A DNA stretch of 64,000 nt from Posidonia oceanica (lineage: Eukaryota; Streptophyta; Magnoliopsida; Alismatales; Posidoniaceae): the NCBI GenBank assembly GCA_037176725.1, contig JAZBRS010000074.1:62314001-62378000 (forward strand), read 5' to 3'. Both the position numbers and the translations under genes were made by a program. Within the stretch, counting starts at the first letter, position 1; each line of letters begins with the position of its first letter. Below are positions 32,090-43,930 of the stretch, one piece after another. The notes under the pieces were generated by a model. It did no database searches. It worked only from the letters and a program-made list of their open reading frames with translations, and was not told the origin of the DNA.

Positions 32090-33060
32090 GTTCCTCCTTC
32101 CTTTCTCCTTGCGCGACTTCGCTCCGTGTGGACGAAGTCTTCTGCTTGTTTCCTCGTGCGAGGTTAGGCCAGCTTGTTTCCTCAGGCGAGGACAAGCTTT
32201 GCTGGGCTCCGTGTGGACATAGCCCCTGTCTATTTCCTCGGGCGAGGATCAGACCATGCTTGTTTCCTCGTGCGAGGACAAGCACTTGCGCAGCTCCATG
32301 CGGATGGAGTTTCCCTGTTTCCTCAGGCGAGGATCAGGCCCGCTTGTTCCTCGATCAAGGACAAGCCTATAAGCGCTGCGCTTGCTTCCTCCTGCGAGGA
32401 CAAGCCCCCTTCGACGGCTTCTCTCCGGGCAAATGAAGCCTCCTGTCTGTTTCCTCAGGCGAGGATCAAGCCCTGCTTGCTTCCTCGGGCGAGGACAAGC
32501 CCTCCTGTGGCTCCACTCCGGGCGGATGGAGTCTCGCTTGCCTGTTTCCTCCGGCGAGGTCAGGCCTGCTCGCTTCCTCGGCCAAGGACGAGCCCCCTTC
32601 GGTGACTTCGCTCTAGGTGGATGAAGTCTCCTATCTGTTTCCTCAAGCAAGAATTAGGCCCCGCTTGCTTCCTCAAGCGAGGACAAGCACCCTTCGGTGG
32701 CTTCGCTCCGGGCGGACGAAGTCTCCCATCTATTTCCTCGGGCGAGGATCAGACCTCGCTTGCTTCCTCAGGTGAGGACAAGCACCCTTCGGCGGCTTCG
32801 CTCTAAGCAGATGAAGTCTCCTGTCTGTTTCCTCGAGCGAGGATCAGACCCCGCTTGCTTCCTCGTGCGAGGACAAGCCTCTCGATTTTCGTCCACGCGG
32901 AACCCCCCCACTTGCTTCCTCGGGCGAGGACAAGTTTTTCCCGGCTCCGTCCGCACAGAGGCCGTGCTTGCTTCCTCGGGCGAGGACAAGCTCTTCTCAG
33001 ACCCCGTATGCTCAGAGTCCTTCCTTGTATCCTTGTGCGAGGATCAACCCTTCTTTCGAT
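32090..33060 (+). repeat. Minisatellite of element A (CGAGGACAAGC family)
   Basis: Units of roughly 95 bp contain GTTTCCTCGGGCGAGGATCA, TTGCTTCCTCRGGCGAGGAC and CTTCGCTCCGGGCGGA segments, repeated about ten times with variation. CCTCG-GG-CGAGG is a small inverted repeat that appears twice per unit. The array occupies the same place relative to the PPT as the unrelated ~50-bp array of element B. Confidence 0.85.
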
Positions 33061-34590
33061 GCCATGGGTGCTTCGGCTGTCCCTTGGTATCATCCCTGAT
33101 ACCAGGGGCATCTTTTTTTGCCGCCCTTGGTATCTTCTCCCGGGCTGACAGTCCAAACTGCTCGGTCGACAACTGTCACCCTGTCTGGCGTCCCTTTTCA
33201 TGGGCTGATAGCCCTAACTATCCGGTGGTGAGTCTATCAACTCCTTGGGCCGATAACCCCAAACTATCCAACATTGAGTTCATCAACTCATTATTCATTG
33301 CATCAGCACTGCATGTTAGGCAGCAGTACCAGCTTCACATGCTAGATGGCAGCGTCGGCATCATGCACACAATCGCCACATGTTTTCCCCCAGTAGGGTC
33401 GCATTTTGCATCACATGCATGCATCGCTCGTGCCTCCCCTAGCGGAGCCCGACGTGGCGCACCATAATTGCATATTGGTTCAACATCAGCATTAACATCA
33501 GCAGCATATCATCATGCATCAACACGGCATCCCCTCATACATAGTATCAGTATGCATAATTGCATATTGGAACAACATTAGCATTAACATCAGCAGCATT
33601 CAGGCTGGCAGCCCTAACTGCTCGGCGATAGGTCCTTTAACTTATCATCCATTCATCCATCCATCCTTCGCATTTTGATGCCAGAGGTGCTTTGGCTGTC
33701 CCCTAGTATCATCCCTAATACCAGGGGCATCTTTTTTGCTGCCTTATGGTATCACCCCCATCTCATGGGGCTAGCAGCCCTAACTGCTCAGCGATAGGTC
33801 CGATAACCTATCACCCTACATTTCCCTCTGCATTATCCCATTGCATTCCCCACCGGCAATGCACATCGCACGGTGTGCCCTTACATCCATCTCATTACAT
33901 TCGGGCTGGTAGCCCTAACTACTCGGCTGACAAACACGTTAGTTTTGTCTCCACCTTGCATTTTGATGCCATAGGTGCTTCGACTGTCCCCTGGTATCTT
34001 TCATCGATACCAGGGGCATCTTTATTTGCTGCCCCATGATATCCCATCTCCATCTGCATCCAGGCTGACATCCCTAACTGTTACGGGAGCGTCTACGGAC
34101 CTCTACCACACCTTCAGGTATGGTATTCTCGTTGCATTCGTGGTTACAAGTCATCCCACTTGTCACCACCTCTCTTGCCTGACAGACTTGCTGGCCTGTC
34201 ACCGCCTTCGATACCAAGTGCATCTGGCAGCCCCTTGGCATCGTCTCACCCTCATTTGGGCCGACATCCCCAACTATCGCGGGAGCGTCTACGGACCTCT
34301 GCCGCACCTGCTGGTTCGATATTCCCACCCCTTTCCACCCTCATCGGGCTAATAGCCCTAACTATCCGGTGATGAGTCTGTTAACTCCTCAGCGAGCCGA
34401 TAGCCCTAACTATCCGGTGATGAGTCCGTCAACTCTTCAGCGGGCTGATAGCCCTAACTATCCGGTGATGACTCCGTTAACTCCTCATAGGGCCGACAAC
34501 CCTAACTATCCGGTGATGAGTCTGTTAACTCCTCAGTAGGCTGATAGCCCCAACTATCCAGCGATAGGTCCCTTAACTTATCACCCTTTC
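33061..34590 (+). repeat. Hairpin-module domain of element A
   Basis: Module 2 copies (CCCCTGGTATC...GATACCAGGGG) lie near 33090, 33700 and 33985. Module 1 copies include GATAGGT-CCGATA-ACCTATC near 33802 and G·U-paired variants near 33630 and 34570. A run of five ~47-bp units (GGGCTGATAGCCC plus CTAACTATCCGGTGATGAGT) spans 34345-34590. A separate pair of homologous segments (34030-34130 and 34255-34325) shares ACGGGAGCGTCTACGGACCT-type sequence. Confidence 0.75.
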
Positions 34591-35325
34591 ATCATAGTGC
34601 AATAGCATTCTATTGCATGGCATTAGCATCTCATTGCATATCATCATATAGCTTCCTTGTATCCCTCGTAGAGTCAATCCTAGCATTGCATCTCATCATC
34701 ACACGAACATCGCGTGGCCAGGATCATTTTCTCGGTTTCGCGTGCCCGACGTCCCGCTGTATATACACTACATCTCACTGCATAACATTGCATTCTTATT
34801 GCGCTGCTACTCCTCTGTAGTAATTACACCAACTTCCGCATTCCATTTCCCGGGCATTACGTGCCCGCCATCGCATGCACATCCACAGCATTTTACTTTC
34901 AGCATTTTATTTTTAGCACTTGCATCGCCTGTGCCTACAGGAAAAGCATGGCAAATGGCACCCCCGTGCTAGAGTTGTGCACCACTCAGCGCACTCCGTC
35001 GACTGGCCTTCCTGCATTGCCCAGCGGCAGCATTGCATTGCATTTTTCGCCACACCACGTGCATGCATCACCCGCTTTCCCCTAGTGGAGTACAGCGCAA
35101 TGAGCATTAGCATAGGCATCACATTTGCATTAGCACCGTACACTAGTCTTTGCATTGACACAGCATCCTAGTGTTCGCATTCACTAGTATTCAGCAACGA
35201 GTCATGATTTTTGGTGCATCCACCAAATAAGTGACTCACACCTATAGCAATTGGCCTCTTATAGATGTTAGGAGGGGGTGTCTTGTCAACCCTGAGCCAT
35301 GGTCTCGTTACGCTTGACCTCGCTT
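34591..35325 (+). other. PPT-proximal 3' domain of element A
   Basis: CATTGCAT-rich, non-coding. Matching segments occur at the same place in B (47600-48310), C (16096-16700, minus) and D (60340-61219), including CAACGAGTCATGA...TGGTGCATC and GTCTTGTCAACCCTGAG. Confidence 0.6.
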
Positions 35326-35338
35326 AGGGAGGGGCATC
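35326..35338 (+). promoter_or_regulatory. Polypurine tract of element A
   Basis: AGGGAGGGGCATC lies directly before the LTR start, as in the other elements. Confidence 0.85.
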
Positions 35339-37930
35339 TATAGACACTCCATTTTGACACCTGGCAACGGATCAAACTTGGAGGAATGAGCTCAGAAGTG
35401 GCAGATTCAAACCTTTCCACCCAAACCACCAAACTTAACCCAAAACCAAATCCTATCCCAAACCCTACCCAAAACCAACCCAAAACAATCCAATTTCCAT
35501 TCAACAAACTCAACCCAAGCCTTAGCCCATCCTAAGTCCCTTAGCAACCCAGCCTACTGAGTGGCACATTGAGGTGCCGCATGCACAGGCAACTGGACTC
35601 TGTCGCAACTCTAAGTGGCGACTAAGTTTGGCGCCAAGTGTAGCGGCGACTCGACTGTAACTCAGGCCACCGCCCAAACCTCACCGCCACGGCCGCTGCC
35701 AGTCACCGTCTCCTACCACACCCATCCCCTCGCCACTTACTCCTCACTCCCGGCCACACGCTACATGCCAAGATCCACTAACTCCCTGGCACGGCGTCCC
35801 CTCCTTGCCGGCAGACTTCCCGCACTCACCACCCTCACTACCACCACCGCGTGCAGCCCTGCCACCGATGACCTTCGCCGTCCTCAACCTGCAGCAAACA
35901 TACTTCCTCAACTACCAAGCCCTCTCACAGCACTCACTATCCCTTCCTCTGCCACGACCAGCTGCTGCTAAAGCTAATAAGCATGGAGAGAACCCAATTC
36001 AAACCCCCAGCCACATTTTGCACACAGCTGAGATTTCCATCCATTCTCCTCCCTTGCCGTATGCACCAGAGCGCATAGAGGCAATCCAGAAACACTCACA
36101 CACATCCCAGCTTTCCTCCAAGCCATTCAAACCTTCGTTTCGCATCCCGGACCACTGCAATGACCCCGAGCTCGTCGCCTCCTTGCCGCCGCCGGCCAAC
36201 ATCTCTAGAAGTCACCTCGTGGCGCCAAACTCCTCCAAACTCTGTGCACACCATCTCCTAGTCGCCATGAACGCAGCCCAATCAACTCGAGCACCCGCCG
36301 TTGCCTCCACCATCGCAGCAACCTCCACCCCAAGGAAGTCCGGCGAGCAAGGTCAGGGGGCACGACTGTGCATCCCCGCAGGTGAGCGACTCCATCATTA
36401 GCTTCGTATCGTCCTTTGCATGCTTTTAGACTAGTTACTTAGATTTTATCGTGCTTAGCTTAGCCATTGTTGGCCATCTTCTCTGGCACCGAAGGCCTGC
36501 CAGGTTAGGCACCGCATGAAGCGGCGACTGACTTGCACCTCCGTCTGTCGGATGGTCGGACTTTGGGCCGCTGCTCGGGCCGGCCCAGAGCTCCATTTTC
36601 TTTTTTGTTTGCATGTTTGTGATCGTGTATGTTTGCTCTTTAAGATTGCATACTTAGATCATAATTTTGCATAGCCAAGGGTTCCAAATCTGGTCCCAAA
36701 GTTGACTGTTTGGAAACCTTGAGTTGCAGTGCTGGCACCACTAACACTGACGACTCACCTACAACTCTTGGCCGTTCCTCCGGCTAGCCTTTGGACCATC
36801 GTATCTTGCAAGCTAGGCGTCCATTTTGCATCCTATTTGCATGCTTGTGTTCCTCATCATGCCATCTGTAGGTTCATGCATTTAGTTTTCCATTTCGCAT
36901 CATCTAGCTAGCTTGTTTTCGGCCATGAAGGTCACTGTCTGGTTGGTACTGTGTGCACCTCTATCGCCAGCATCCCAGGCAACAAGCCCAGGCACCTCTC
37001 ACATAGGGGACTAAGCTTCAGTTGTTGCACTGGCCAGTGCCAAGTGCCTCGCCGATCTTACCGGCGACATGCACTACTGTCGCTCAAGGCGGCGACCAGG
37101 CCTGCAGTTCAGACAGTGGCCGAGCCACTCTTGTTTGCCCCTTTGCTTCTTGTTCATTTAGCTCATTCGCTTTCAGATTTGCTTCCCGGGTCTGTTTATC
37201 ATCGCTTTGTCATATTTTTGCTTTGATCGGATTTCTAGCATATTTTCAAAGCTTGCATCATTTACAAACCCATGTCGCATGTCGCTTTGCATTGCATGGT
37301 TTCTTCCGACGTTTTGTTTTCCGCCTACATTGCATTAGGGCGATGATGCTTACTGTCTAGAGTTCTTACGAACCAAGGCCCGTCCCGTTTGGAACTCTAG
37401 CAGTGCTGCTGGGCACATAGTCTGCATGTTTAATTTCAATCATGCATCATAGCATATTAAGCAAGTTTAAGCATTCATTAGGCATTCATAGCATCTCTCG
37501 CCCCTTAGGTGTACAGTAAAGGCAAGCAATTGCTGACATCCTACATATGCGAGTGATAAGCCTAGAAAGGCCGATTCTTCGGACGTATCGGGGGTGCCTA
37601 ACACCTTCCCCGTGCGTAACAGGAGTCCTTAACCTTTCTCTTGGCACGCAATGACCATTATGCCCTCATCCTAGGCATGAGTCATATCATTGCATAGCAT
37701 TGCATCTTTTTGCATGGTTTCCTTGCATTTCCCCGGTTTTCCTTGTCTCCTGATTTAATAGACACAGTGGCGACTCTGATTTTGCTTTATCTTTGTTTCT
37801 TCCTCTTTTTCCAGTGTTTTCGAGCAAAGTTTCCTTCCTCAGATGCACCTGCTAATAGTGACCTACTTTCGATCAGTGCACGCGAGCTTTGGCATCGTGC
37901 ATGGACGCGTCGATTTTTAGGGTTACTACA
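35339..37930 (+). mobile_element. 3' LTR of element A (2,592 bp, short-LTR subfamily)
   Basis: It starts TATAGACACTCC (TG changed to TA) and ends GGTTACTACA. Contents: a GGCGACT-rich 5' part (35570-35660), a GC-rich exon-like block (35650-36380) with related open frames in D's LTRs, a donor-like CAG|GTGAGC (GT at 36382), the conserved core block (37566-37684), the U5 PBS-like motif (37768-37778) and a TGCACG/CGTGCA hairpin. It resembles D's LTRs much more than A's own 5' LTR remnant. Confidence 0.85.
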
Positions 37931-38991
37931 AAGATAGAAGTCAGCCCTAAGGAGAGAGGCAAGCAACATAGCCCTATCCCTACAACTTATCTTGGAGAGG
38001 AGTCGGAGCATACGCGTGAAAAGCCCACAAAGCCTATAGGGACTAGCCACCCCTATCTTGCAACAGCACCCCAGCACCAGACCAGGTGTCTTTAACCTCC
38101 AAGCCAGGATAGAGTAAACCTGCAAACCTATGAGGGAGTAAAAAAATGATAAAAAATAAAAAAGTAGGTGTAGGTCCTAGAGAGTTTGGCATGGAGCTTT
38201 GTTTCTCACCACACCACGAAACACACTACCCTCTGAGACACCATCCATTCCAGAGAGCCACCTACAGTCTAGGAGTCAAGGTAGGGTCTCGTAAGTTGAG
38301 GACTACTCTTTCCTTTAAAGCAGGCATTCCTAGCATTCCAAATGCTGAGGGCAACAAAAAATTTGCATAAATCATACATTTACAAACAACAAAATTGCAT
38401 AAGTCATGCATACAACAAAATTTGCATAAATCATGCATCTACATACAAACAACAAAATTGCATAAACCAACGCATCTACAACACAAGTAAATCAATCATG
38501 CACAAAATTTTGCATAAATTATGCATACATCAATCACTTCTTTACTCTCCCTCTCGACTTTGCAAGGCATTGAACAATTCTCAACTAGAGGCAGGACAGT
38601 TGCTCTCTGGTCAGGGCACATACATTAGAGCAATGAAAGAACAAGCCTGCAACGACAACAATTTTTCAACAAGCAACCAGCAATGGACAATACCCACCTT
38701 CAGGAGCAAACATCATCAAACAAGCACTTTCATGTGCCTCAGCTAGCACACAGTAGTAGCGGTCCAGGGTACACTTGTAGTCAAGATTCGTCCTTGGCAG
38801 ACCTCTATTGGTTGAACTAACAGGATTGGTCCTCTTGCATTTGCATCTCTCCCTTTCTCGTCCGTCCGCGAAGTGGACCTATCTACATCCTAATACTAGC
38901 GACATGTCAGCTGCTCTTTGGTATCATTCCCTCGATGCCAGGGGCATCTTGTTTGTCCATAGGTATTGTTTGCCTTGCAGTTTGTCTCTAG
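37931..38991 (+). other. Element B internal fragment
   Basis: The first ~600 bp repeat the 9925-9957 plus 29325-29900 region of A in a diverged copy, so this is the middle of another Tat-type element (B), into which A seems to have inserted. B has no plant-mobile-domain ORF here; after ACAAAATTGCATAA repeats (38360-38530) the sequence passes into the minisatellite. The gag and pol part of B, if it exists, lies left of the window. Confidence 0.55.
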
Positions 38992-39248
38992 TAGCATCCT
39001 GGATGACAAATTCGCCATCTTGCCTTGCGGTTGGTCTCCGATTGCATTCCGGATGACAAATTCGCTATCCTACCTTGCGGTTTGTCTCTGGTAGCATCCC
39101 AGATGACAAATTCGCCATCTTGCCTTGCGGTCTGTCTCTAGTTGCTTCCTAGATGATAAATTCGCCATCTTGCCTTGCAGTTTGTCTCAAATTGCGTCTT
39201 GGATGACAAATTCGCCATCTTGCCTTACGGTTGGTCTTTGGTTGCATC
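38992..39248 (+). repeat. ~50-bp minisatellite of element B, left part
   Basis: About five units of GATGACAAATTCGCCATCTT plus GCCTTGCGGTTTGTCTCYGG plus TTGCATCC. The array is interrupted at 39248 by the solo LTR and resumes in phase at 44630. Confidence 0.9.
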
Positions 39249-39329
39249 TGTAGACACCCCAATTTGGCTTGCCAATTTGGTGGTTCTCTTTGAAATCCAT
39301 TTTGACCTCCAAAACCACTCTTAAAAAAC

Positions 39330-39465
39330 CCTAGATAAACTTTAGGTTTGCACTCCCAAAACCCTAGAAAAACTCTAGGTAAGTCCCTCCTAAAATCCTA
39401 GAAAATTCTAGGTTAGCATCACTTAAAACCTAGGTCAGCAATTAAACCCTAGGTTAGCACAGGAC
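39330..39465 (+). repeat. Telobox-like AAACCCTAG cluster in solo LTR
   Basis: AACCCTAG, AAAACCCTAG, AAATCCTAG and their partners CTAGGTTAG occur at least six times in 135 bp. AAACCCTA is a known plant promoter motif (telo-box); here it may instead be simple repeat drift. Confidence 0.5.
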
Positions 39466-39589
39466 ACTCCCAGGCAAGTCCAAACCCAAGCCATTATCCT
39501 TTTCTCTCTCCTCATTATCCTCTCTCTCTTTTCACTTCTTTTCTTGCACTCTGGTGGGCCCAGCCCACTCTGGCTCATCCTCACTTCTT

Positions 39590-40030
39590 CCCCTTCCTTC
39601 CTTCTATTTTATTTCTTTTTTATTTTATTTTATTCCATTTTATTTGATTTTTAATTTCCTATTCCCCTCTCTTTCCTCCTTTCTTCTTTCTTTCTTTCTT
39701 TCCTATCTTCCCATTTCTTTTTTCTCCCCTTTTATTCCTCACCCAACAACAAAGCCCATTTCATCACTTCTTCCCCTTTCTGTCTTCTATTTTATTCTTA
39801 TTTTTATTTTATTTTATTCCATCTTATTGGATTTTTAATTCACTTTTCTCTTTCTCTCTTTCCTTCTCTCTTTCTTTCTTTCTTTCTTTTCTTCTTTTCT
39901 TTTAACCCAGCCCACCAGACCCTTCTTTTTTCTTCTCTTTTTTTCTCTCCACCTGGGCCCAACCCACCTCCTACTCACCCCTCCTCTTTCCTTCTTGCTT
40001 TTTTTCTTTTTTCTTTCTTTTCTCCCTCGC
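39590..40030 (+). repeat. Pyrimidine-rich tract of solo LTR
   Basis: Nearly pure C/T with embedded TTTTATTTTATT patches (39600-39660 and 39783-39835). Its counterpart in C is the A/G tract at 14210-14430. The position upstream of the GC-rich block suggests the promoter region. Confidence 0.55.
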
Positions 40031-41929
40031 AAGCCCAGCCCACGACCTTCCTCCTCTCCTTCCTCCTTCTCCCGCAGCATCTCCTCTGCACTCATGACCC
40101 CAAGCCTTCCCACCTGTAGCAACACCCCCGACCCAAGGCAACTCCCCTTATTCCTCGGCCCAGGCCAGCCCACGACCCAAGCCCTCACTGCCTTCTCCTC
40201 CTTCCCTCGCTGTTCAAAATTCTAGTCAACACGCATCCTCCGCACTCACAACACTCACAGCCGCTCCCTCCGCCGCGCACTCTTCCTCCTGCCTCCACTC
40301 CACAGCGTGGTGATCGCAGCCTCGCTGCCATGCCCTTCGCTGACCTGCCCCTCTCACTGCCAGCCCTACCAATTGCCAGAATCCCTGCCAATTCCCCAGC
40401 AAACCCATGCCCCCTGCCAGCCTCAATCGAGTGCTCCCTTCCAAACAAAACCAATCCGTCTTCTTCCCTCACGATTCACCACACCTATGCAAGCAAAAAA
40501 ACCAGAGAGAGCAAGCCTGTGCAAGAGAGTAATCCAGAGCTTTCCACCATTAGCAAACCTGCAACTCCCAAGCTTTCCCACACCCGCACACAGCATCCAG
40601 AATCCCACCAAACTCTCCCAATCCACTCACCACACTTCCACCTTCTTCACCCAATCCCCTGATTACTCCCACACGCCCCACAGACCATTTCCCCCACCGC
40701 AAACACCTTCGCACCACCTCTGTCCAGAAACAACCCAAGACTCCACCACACTCCACAGCACCCAATCCAACCGCTCCATTGCACTCACCACGCCTCCACC
40801 AACCCAAACCATCACCCTGAGTGAGCCGGAGAGCAACTCGCACCAGAGAGCAATAATCCATAGTAGCTCCACCCAAAAATACCAACTTGAGCTCTGAGCA
40901 TCGCAGCTCGCTTCTGAGCATCCCGGAGGCTTCCTCGCAACACCTGGAGTTGACTCTGATCGCCGCGCGATGCTTCCGTTCCACCCAACTCCGCAGCAAC
41001 CTCCGCCGGCGACAGCAACCCAACCAGACGTTGTCAGCATGCTCTGGCTCGCTTCGAAGGTAACTGCACTCCTACCTCAACTCCATGCATGCTCTTCTTG
41101 CTTATTAGCTACTTAGGCATAGGATTAGAGGCCTAGAGACCTAGGTTCCTTCCGCCGTCTTCGTCGTCTTCTTCGGTGACGGCTCGCCTCCAGAAACTGA
41201 GTTTCGCCGCGACGTAGCCGCTCCAATCCTCTGGATCAACCTGCAGCCTTCTTCGGACGTCCAACATCTCGTTTGAGCCTCGCCGAGCCTCCTGCGCCGC
41301 TTCCGGTGCCTCCTCGGCTCGCAGCTCCTCCGATCTACCCAGTCCGATGTCGGTGGCACGTCTCGAGCAGCGCCGCACCTGGGTGAGGCTCCCCTCACCT
41401 CCAGGACCCTCCTCTCTTGCTTCCAGGCCCCTCTCCTGGGCCGTGGAACCTCTGGATCGCCGCAGCGACCTCGCGTCGGCCTTCCTGCCCTTCCGGAGTT
41501 GGTCCTGCCACTGTGTGAGGCCGCTTGGCCTCCGAGCATCGTTGGGACCTCCCTTCGGTCTCTCCTCCTCTCCTCTTTCTCTCCGTGGCTTCACTGCACC
41601 GTTCCAGCATCGGACGAAGCTTCTGCCAGTCATCTTCCCCAGCTCCGGCGGTCTGCAACTCTCCACCAACGAAGCAGCAGTGCCGTCACCGCGCCTGCAA
41701 CCATCCGCTCGCTGTCTGCACCGCATCGCCAGACCTTCCTCTGGCCTCCCCCGCCGTCGTCGAAGGCAGTCCACGCCTCCAGCAGCTCGCAGCGTCCTCT
41801 TGCCAGCAGCAGCCTCGCGCGGGAAGAAGCAACTGTTCATTTTTTTTTTTTTTCAACTTTTAAAAGTTCATATGGTTTGGTGCATGCATTACTGTAAAGT
41901 GTTTAAGTTTTAAATATTTGCATGCAGAT

Positions 41930-43320
41930 CCTTCGTATAGTTTTTAAATGCATCTGAATGTTAGTTTAAATGCATGCATTTCATTTTAGCCCTCAGAGTT
42001 GTTTAAATTGCATTTTAGTCCTGCATTTGGTTTGGAAATCATTTAATGTGCATTTAAATCTTATTGTATTGCATTTAAATCTTCTACTTTGTTAAAATTG
42101 CAAGTGAGTCCATCTATAGTTCATGCATTTCATTTAAATGTAAATTTTACCATATTGCATTGCATCTGTTATTCTGCATTATGTTTCATTTGCACATAGG
42201 TCCTCTGCCTGTTTAAGATTGCATTTAATTTGCATTTTTACCATATTACATTACATTTTAAATCATGCATTTTATTCTATTTGAATATGAGTCCTCTGCA
42301 TGTTATCAAAATCATTTAAATTGCATATTTGCCATATGGCATTGCATTTTTTATCCTCTGTTTTGTTTTTATTGCATTTTAGTCCAGAGCATGTATTAAC
42401 ATCATTTAAATGCCATGTTTATCTTATTGCATTGCATTAAAAAATCTAAAAAATACTTTAATTGCATCTAGGTCCTATCAATTGCAAATCATGCATTTAA
42501 TCTACTATTTTATCATATTGCATTGCATAAAAAACCCTAAAAATGTTCTATTTGCATGTAAGTCCTCTATTGGTTTGCATTTTCATTTAATTAGCATTCA
42601 AACTATATTGCATTGCTAAAAAAACCCAAAAAACATGTTTATTTGCATATCAGTCCATCTACATGGTTTAAAATTCATTTAAATGCATTTAAAAACCATA
42701 TTGCATTGCATTAAACATCTGCATGTTTGCAAAATTGCATTTAAGTTCATCTGTTGTGAAGCAGTAGTCTTTTTGAACTTGTTTGCATTGCATAAAACCC
42801 CTGCAACTTATTTTATTTGCACATAGGTCCAAGCACAGCATGCATGTCTTCTGTTTTTTGCATTTTTTCATTTCAGTTGCATCCAGAGCTTTTTAATAAT
42901 TGCACCTAAGTCCTTGCATTAACTGATTTCTTTTAAATGGCATTTTTAATTATATTGCATTGCATTAAAGCCCGCTGATTTTCTGAAATTGCATGTCAGC
43001 CCTTGCTTTTAGTTTTTGCATGCTTGTTTGCTTTCCATGCATTGCACTTAAGTCCCATACGTTTTTGAAATTGTATTTAGGTCCTTTCTTGCATTTTTAC
43101 ATGCATATCTTGCTGTTAGCATTGCATTCAACCCATGCATCATTGCATTAGCATTCTTGCATGCATTAGCCTAGCTTTGCACACCCCTAGGAGCATTTTG
43201 CACATACGCCCTTGTAGTTTCCTAAACTGCACTTAGGTCCTTGCATTGCATTTTTGCATGCATAGCATTCCCATATCATTGCACATGGTCCCATACATCC
43301 ATTTGGGCATTGCTAGCCTT
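41930..43320 (+). repeat. Interspersed GCATTTAA / AGTCC repeats in LTR
   Basis: A diffuse repeat of about 50-60 bp (AGTCCTYTGCATGTTT, then TTGCATTT, then ATATTGCATTGCATTAAAAA) fills this AT-rich stretch. The same composition occurs in C at 11760-12800 on the minus strand. It lies just after the donor-like site, so it would be intronic if that site is used. Confidence 0.65.
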
Positions 43321-43429
43321 CTAGCATGTAAGCCACCTATGCATTGCACGCATTTTGGGGCTAGTTGCACTTAGACCCTTGTCTATCCCCTCCGAAGCAC
43401 TGCATAGCGTCCATTGCATTCCCTTTTGC

Positions 43430-43930
43430 ATTGCATTTGCATCGTTTTGCGTGCATGCATCTGTTTTGCATTGTGTTTGCGTCGTTTTGCGTGCATGCAT
43501 CTCTTTTGCATTGCATTTGCGTCGTTTTACGTGTCCACCTTGTTTTCTTTTGCATTCTTGCATCGTTTTGCGTGTCCACCTTGTTTTCTTTTGCATTTTG
43601 CATCGCTTTGCGTGCCACTTTGCTTTATTTCCATATCGCTTGCATTCTTGCATCGTTTTGCGTGCCTGCCTCGTTTTCTTTTGTATTTTACATCGTTTTG
43701 CATGCTGCTTTGCTTTATTTGCATATCACTTGCATCCTTGCATCATTTTGCGTGCCCACCTTGTTTTCTTTGTCATTCTGCATCGTTTTGCGCACTGCTT
43801 TGCTTTTTTTGCGTATCTCTTGCATTCTTGCATCGTTTTGCGTGTCCGCCTTGTTTTCCTTCGCATCTTGCCCCGTTTGGCACGCCCGCTTGCTTTTTCT
43901 CCTGCAATGCACCATTTTTCGCACCCGCTT
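43430..43930 (+). repeat. LTR tandem repeat, solo LTR copy
   Basis: TTGCATCGTTTTGCGTGYC units with TTGTTTTCTTTTGCATT spacers, as at 1201-1640. Open frames on both strands are repeat artefacts. Confidence 0.82.

Larger units (their letters stand above)
1195..37930 (+). mobile_element. Element A: decayed plus-oriented Tat-type retrotransposon, interrupted by C
   Basis: Order on the plus strand: LTR end 2312, PBS, leader, gag, protease, linker, integrase tail, [element C 9959-29324], plant-mobile-domain ORF, minisatellite, hairpin modules, PPT, 3' LTR 35339-37930. RT, RNase H and the integrase core are missing. The 5' LTR remnant and the 3' LTR belong to different LTR subfamilies, so A may be a recombinant; the assignment of one element from 1195 to 37930 is a working model. 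Confidence 0.65.

Noticed and set aside
34613..35171. Short His/Cys-rich frames in the PPT-proximal domain
   Set aside because: They come from CATTGCAT and GCATCAGCA repeats; no start context or conservation beyond nucleotide similarity.
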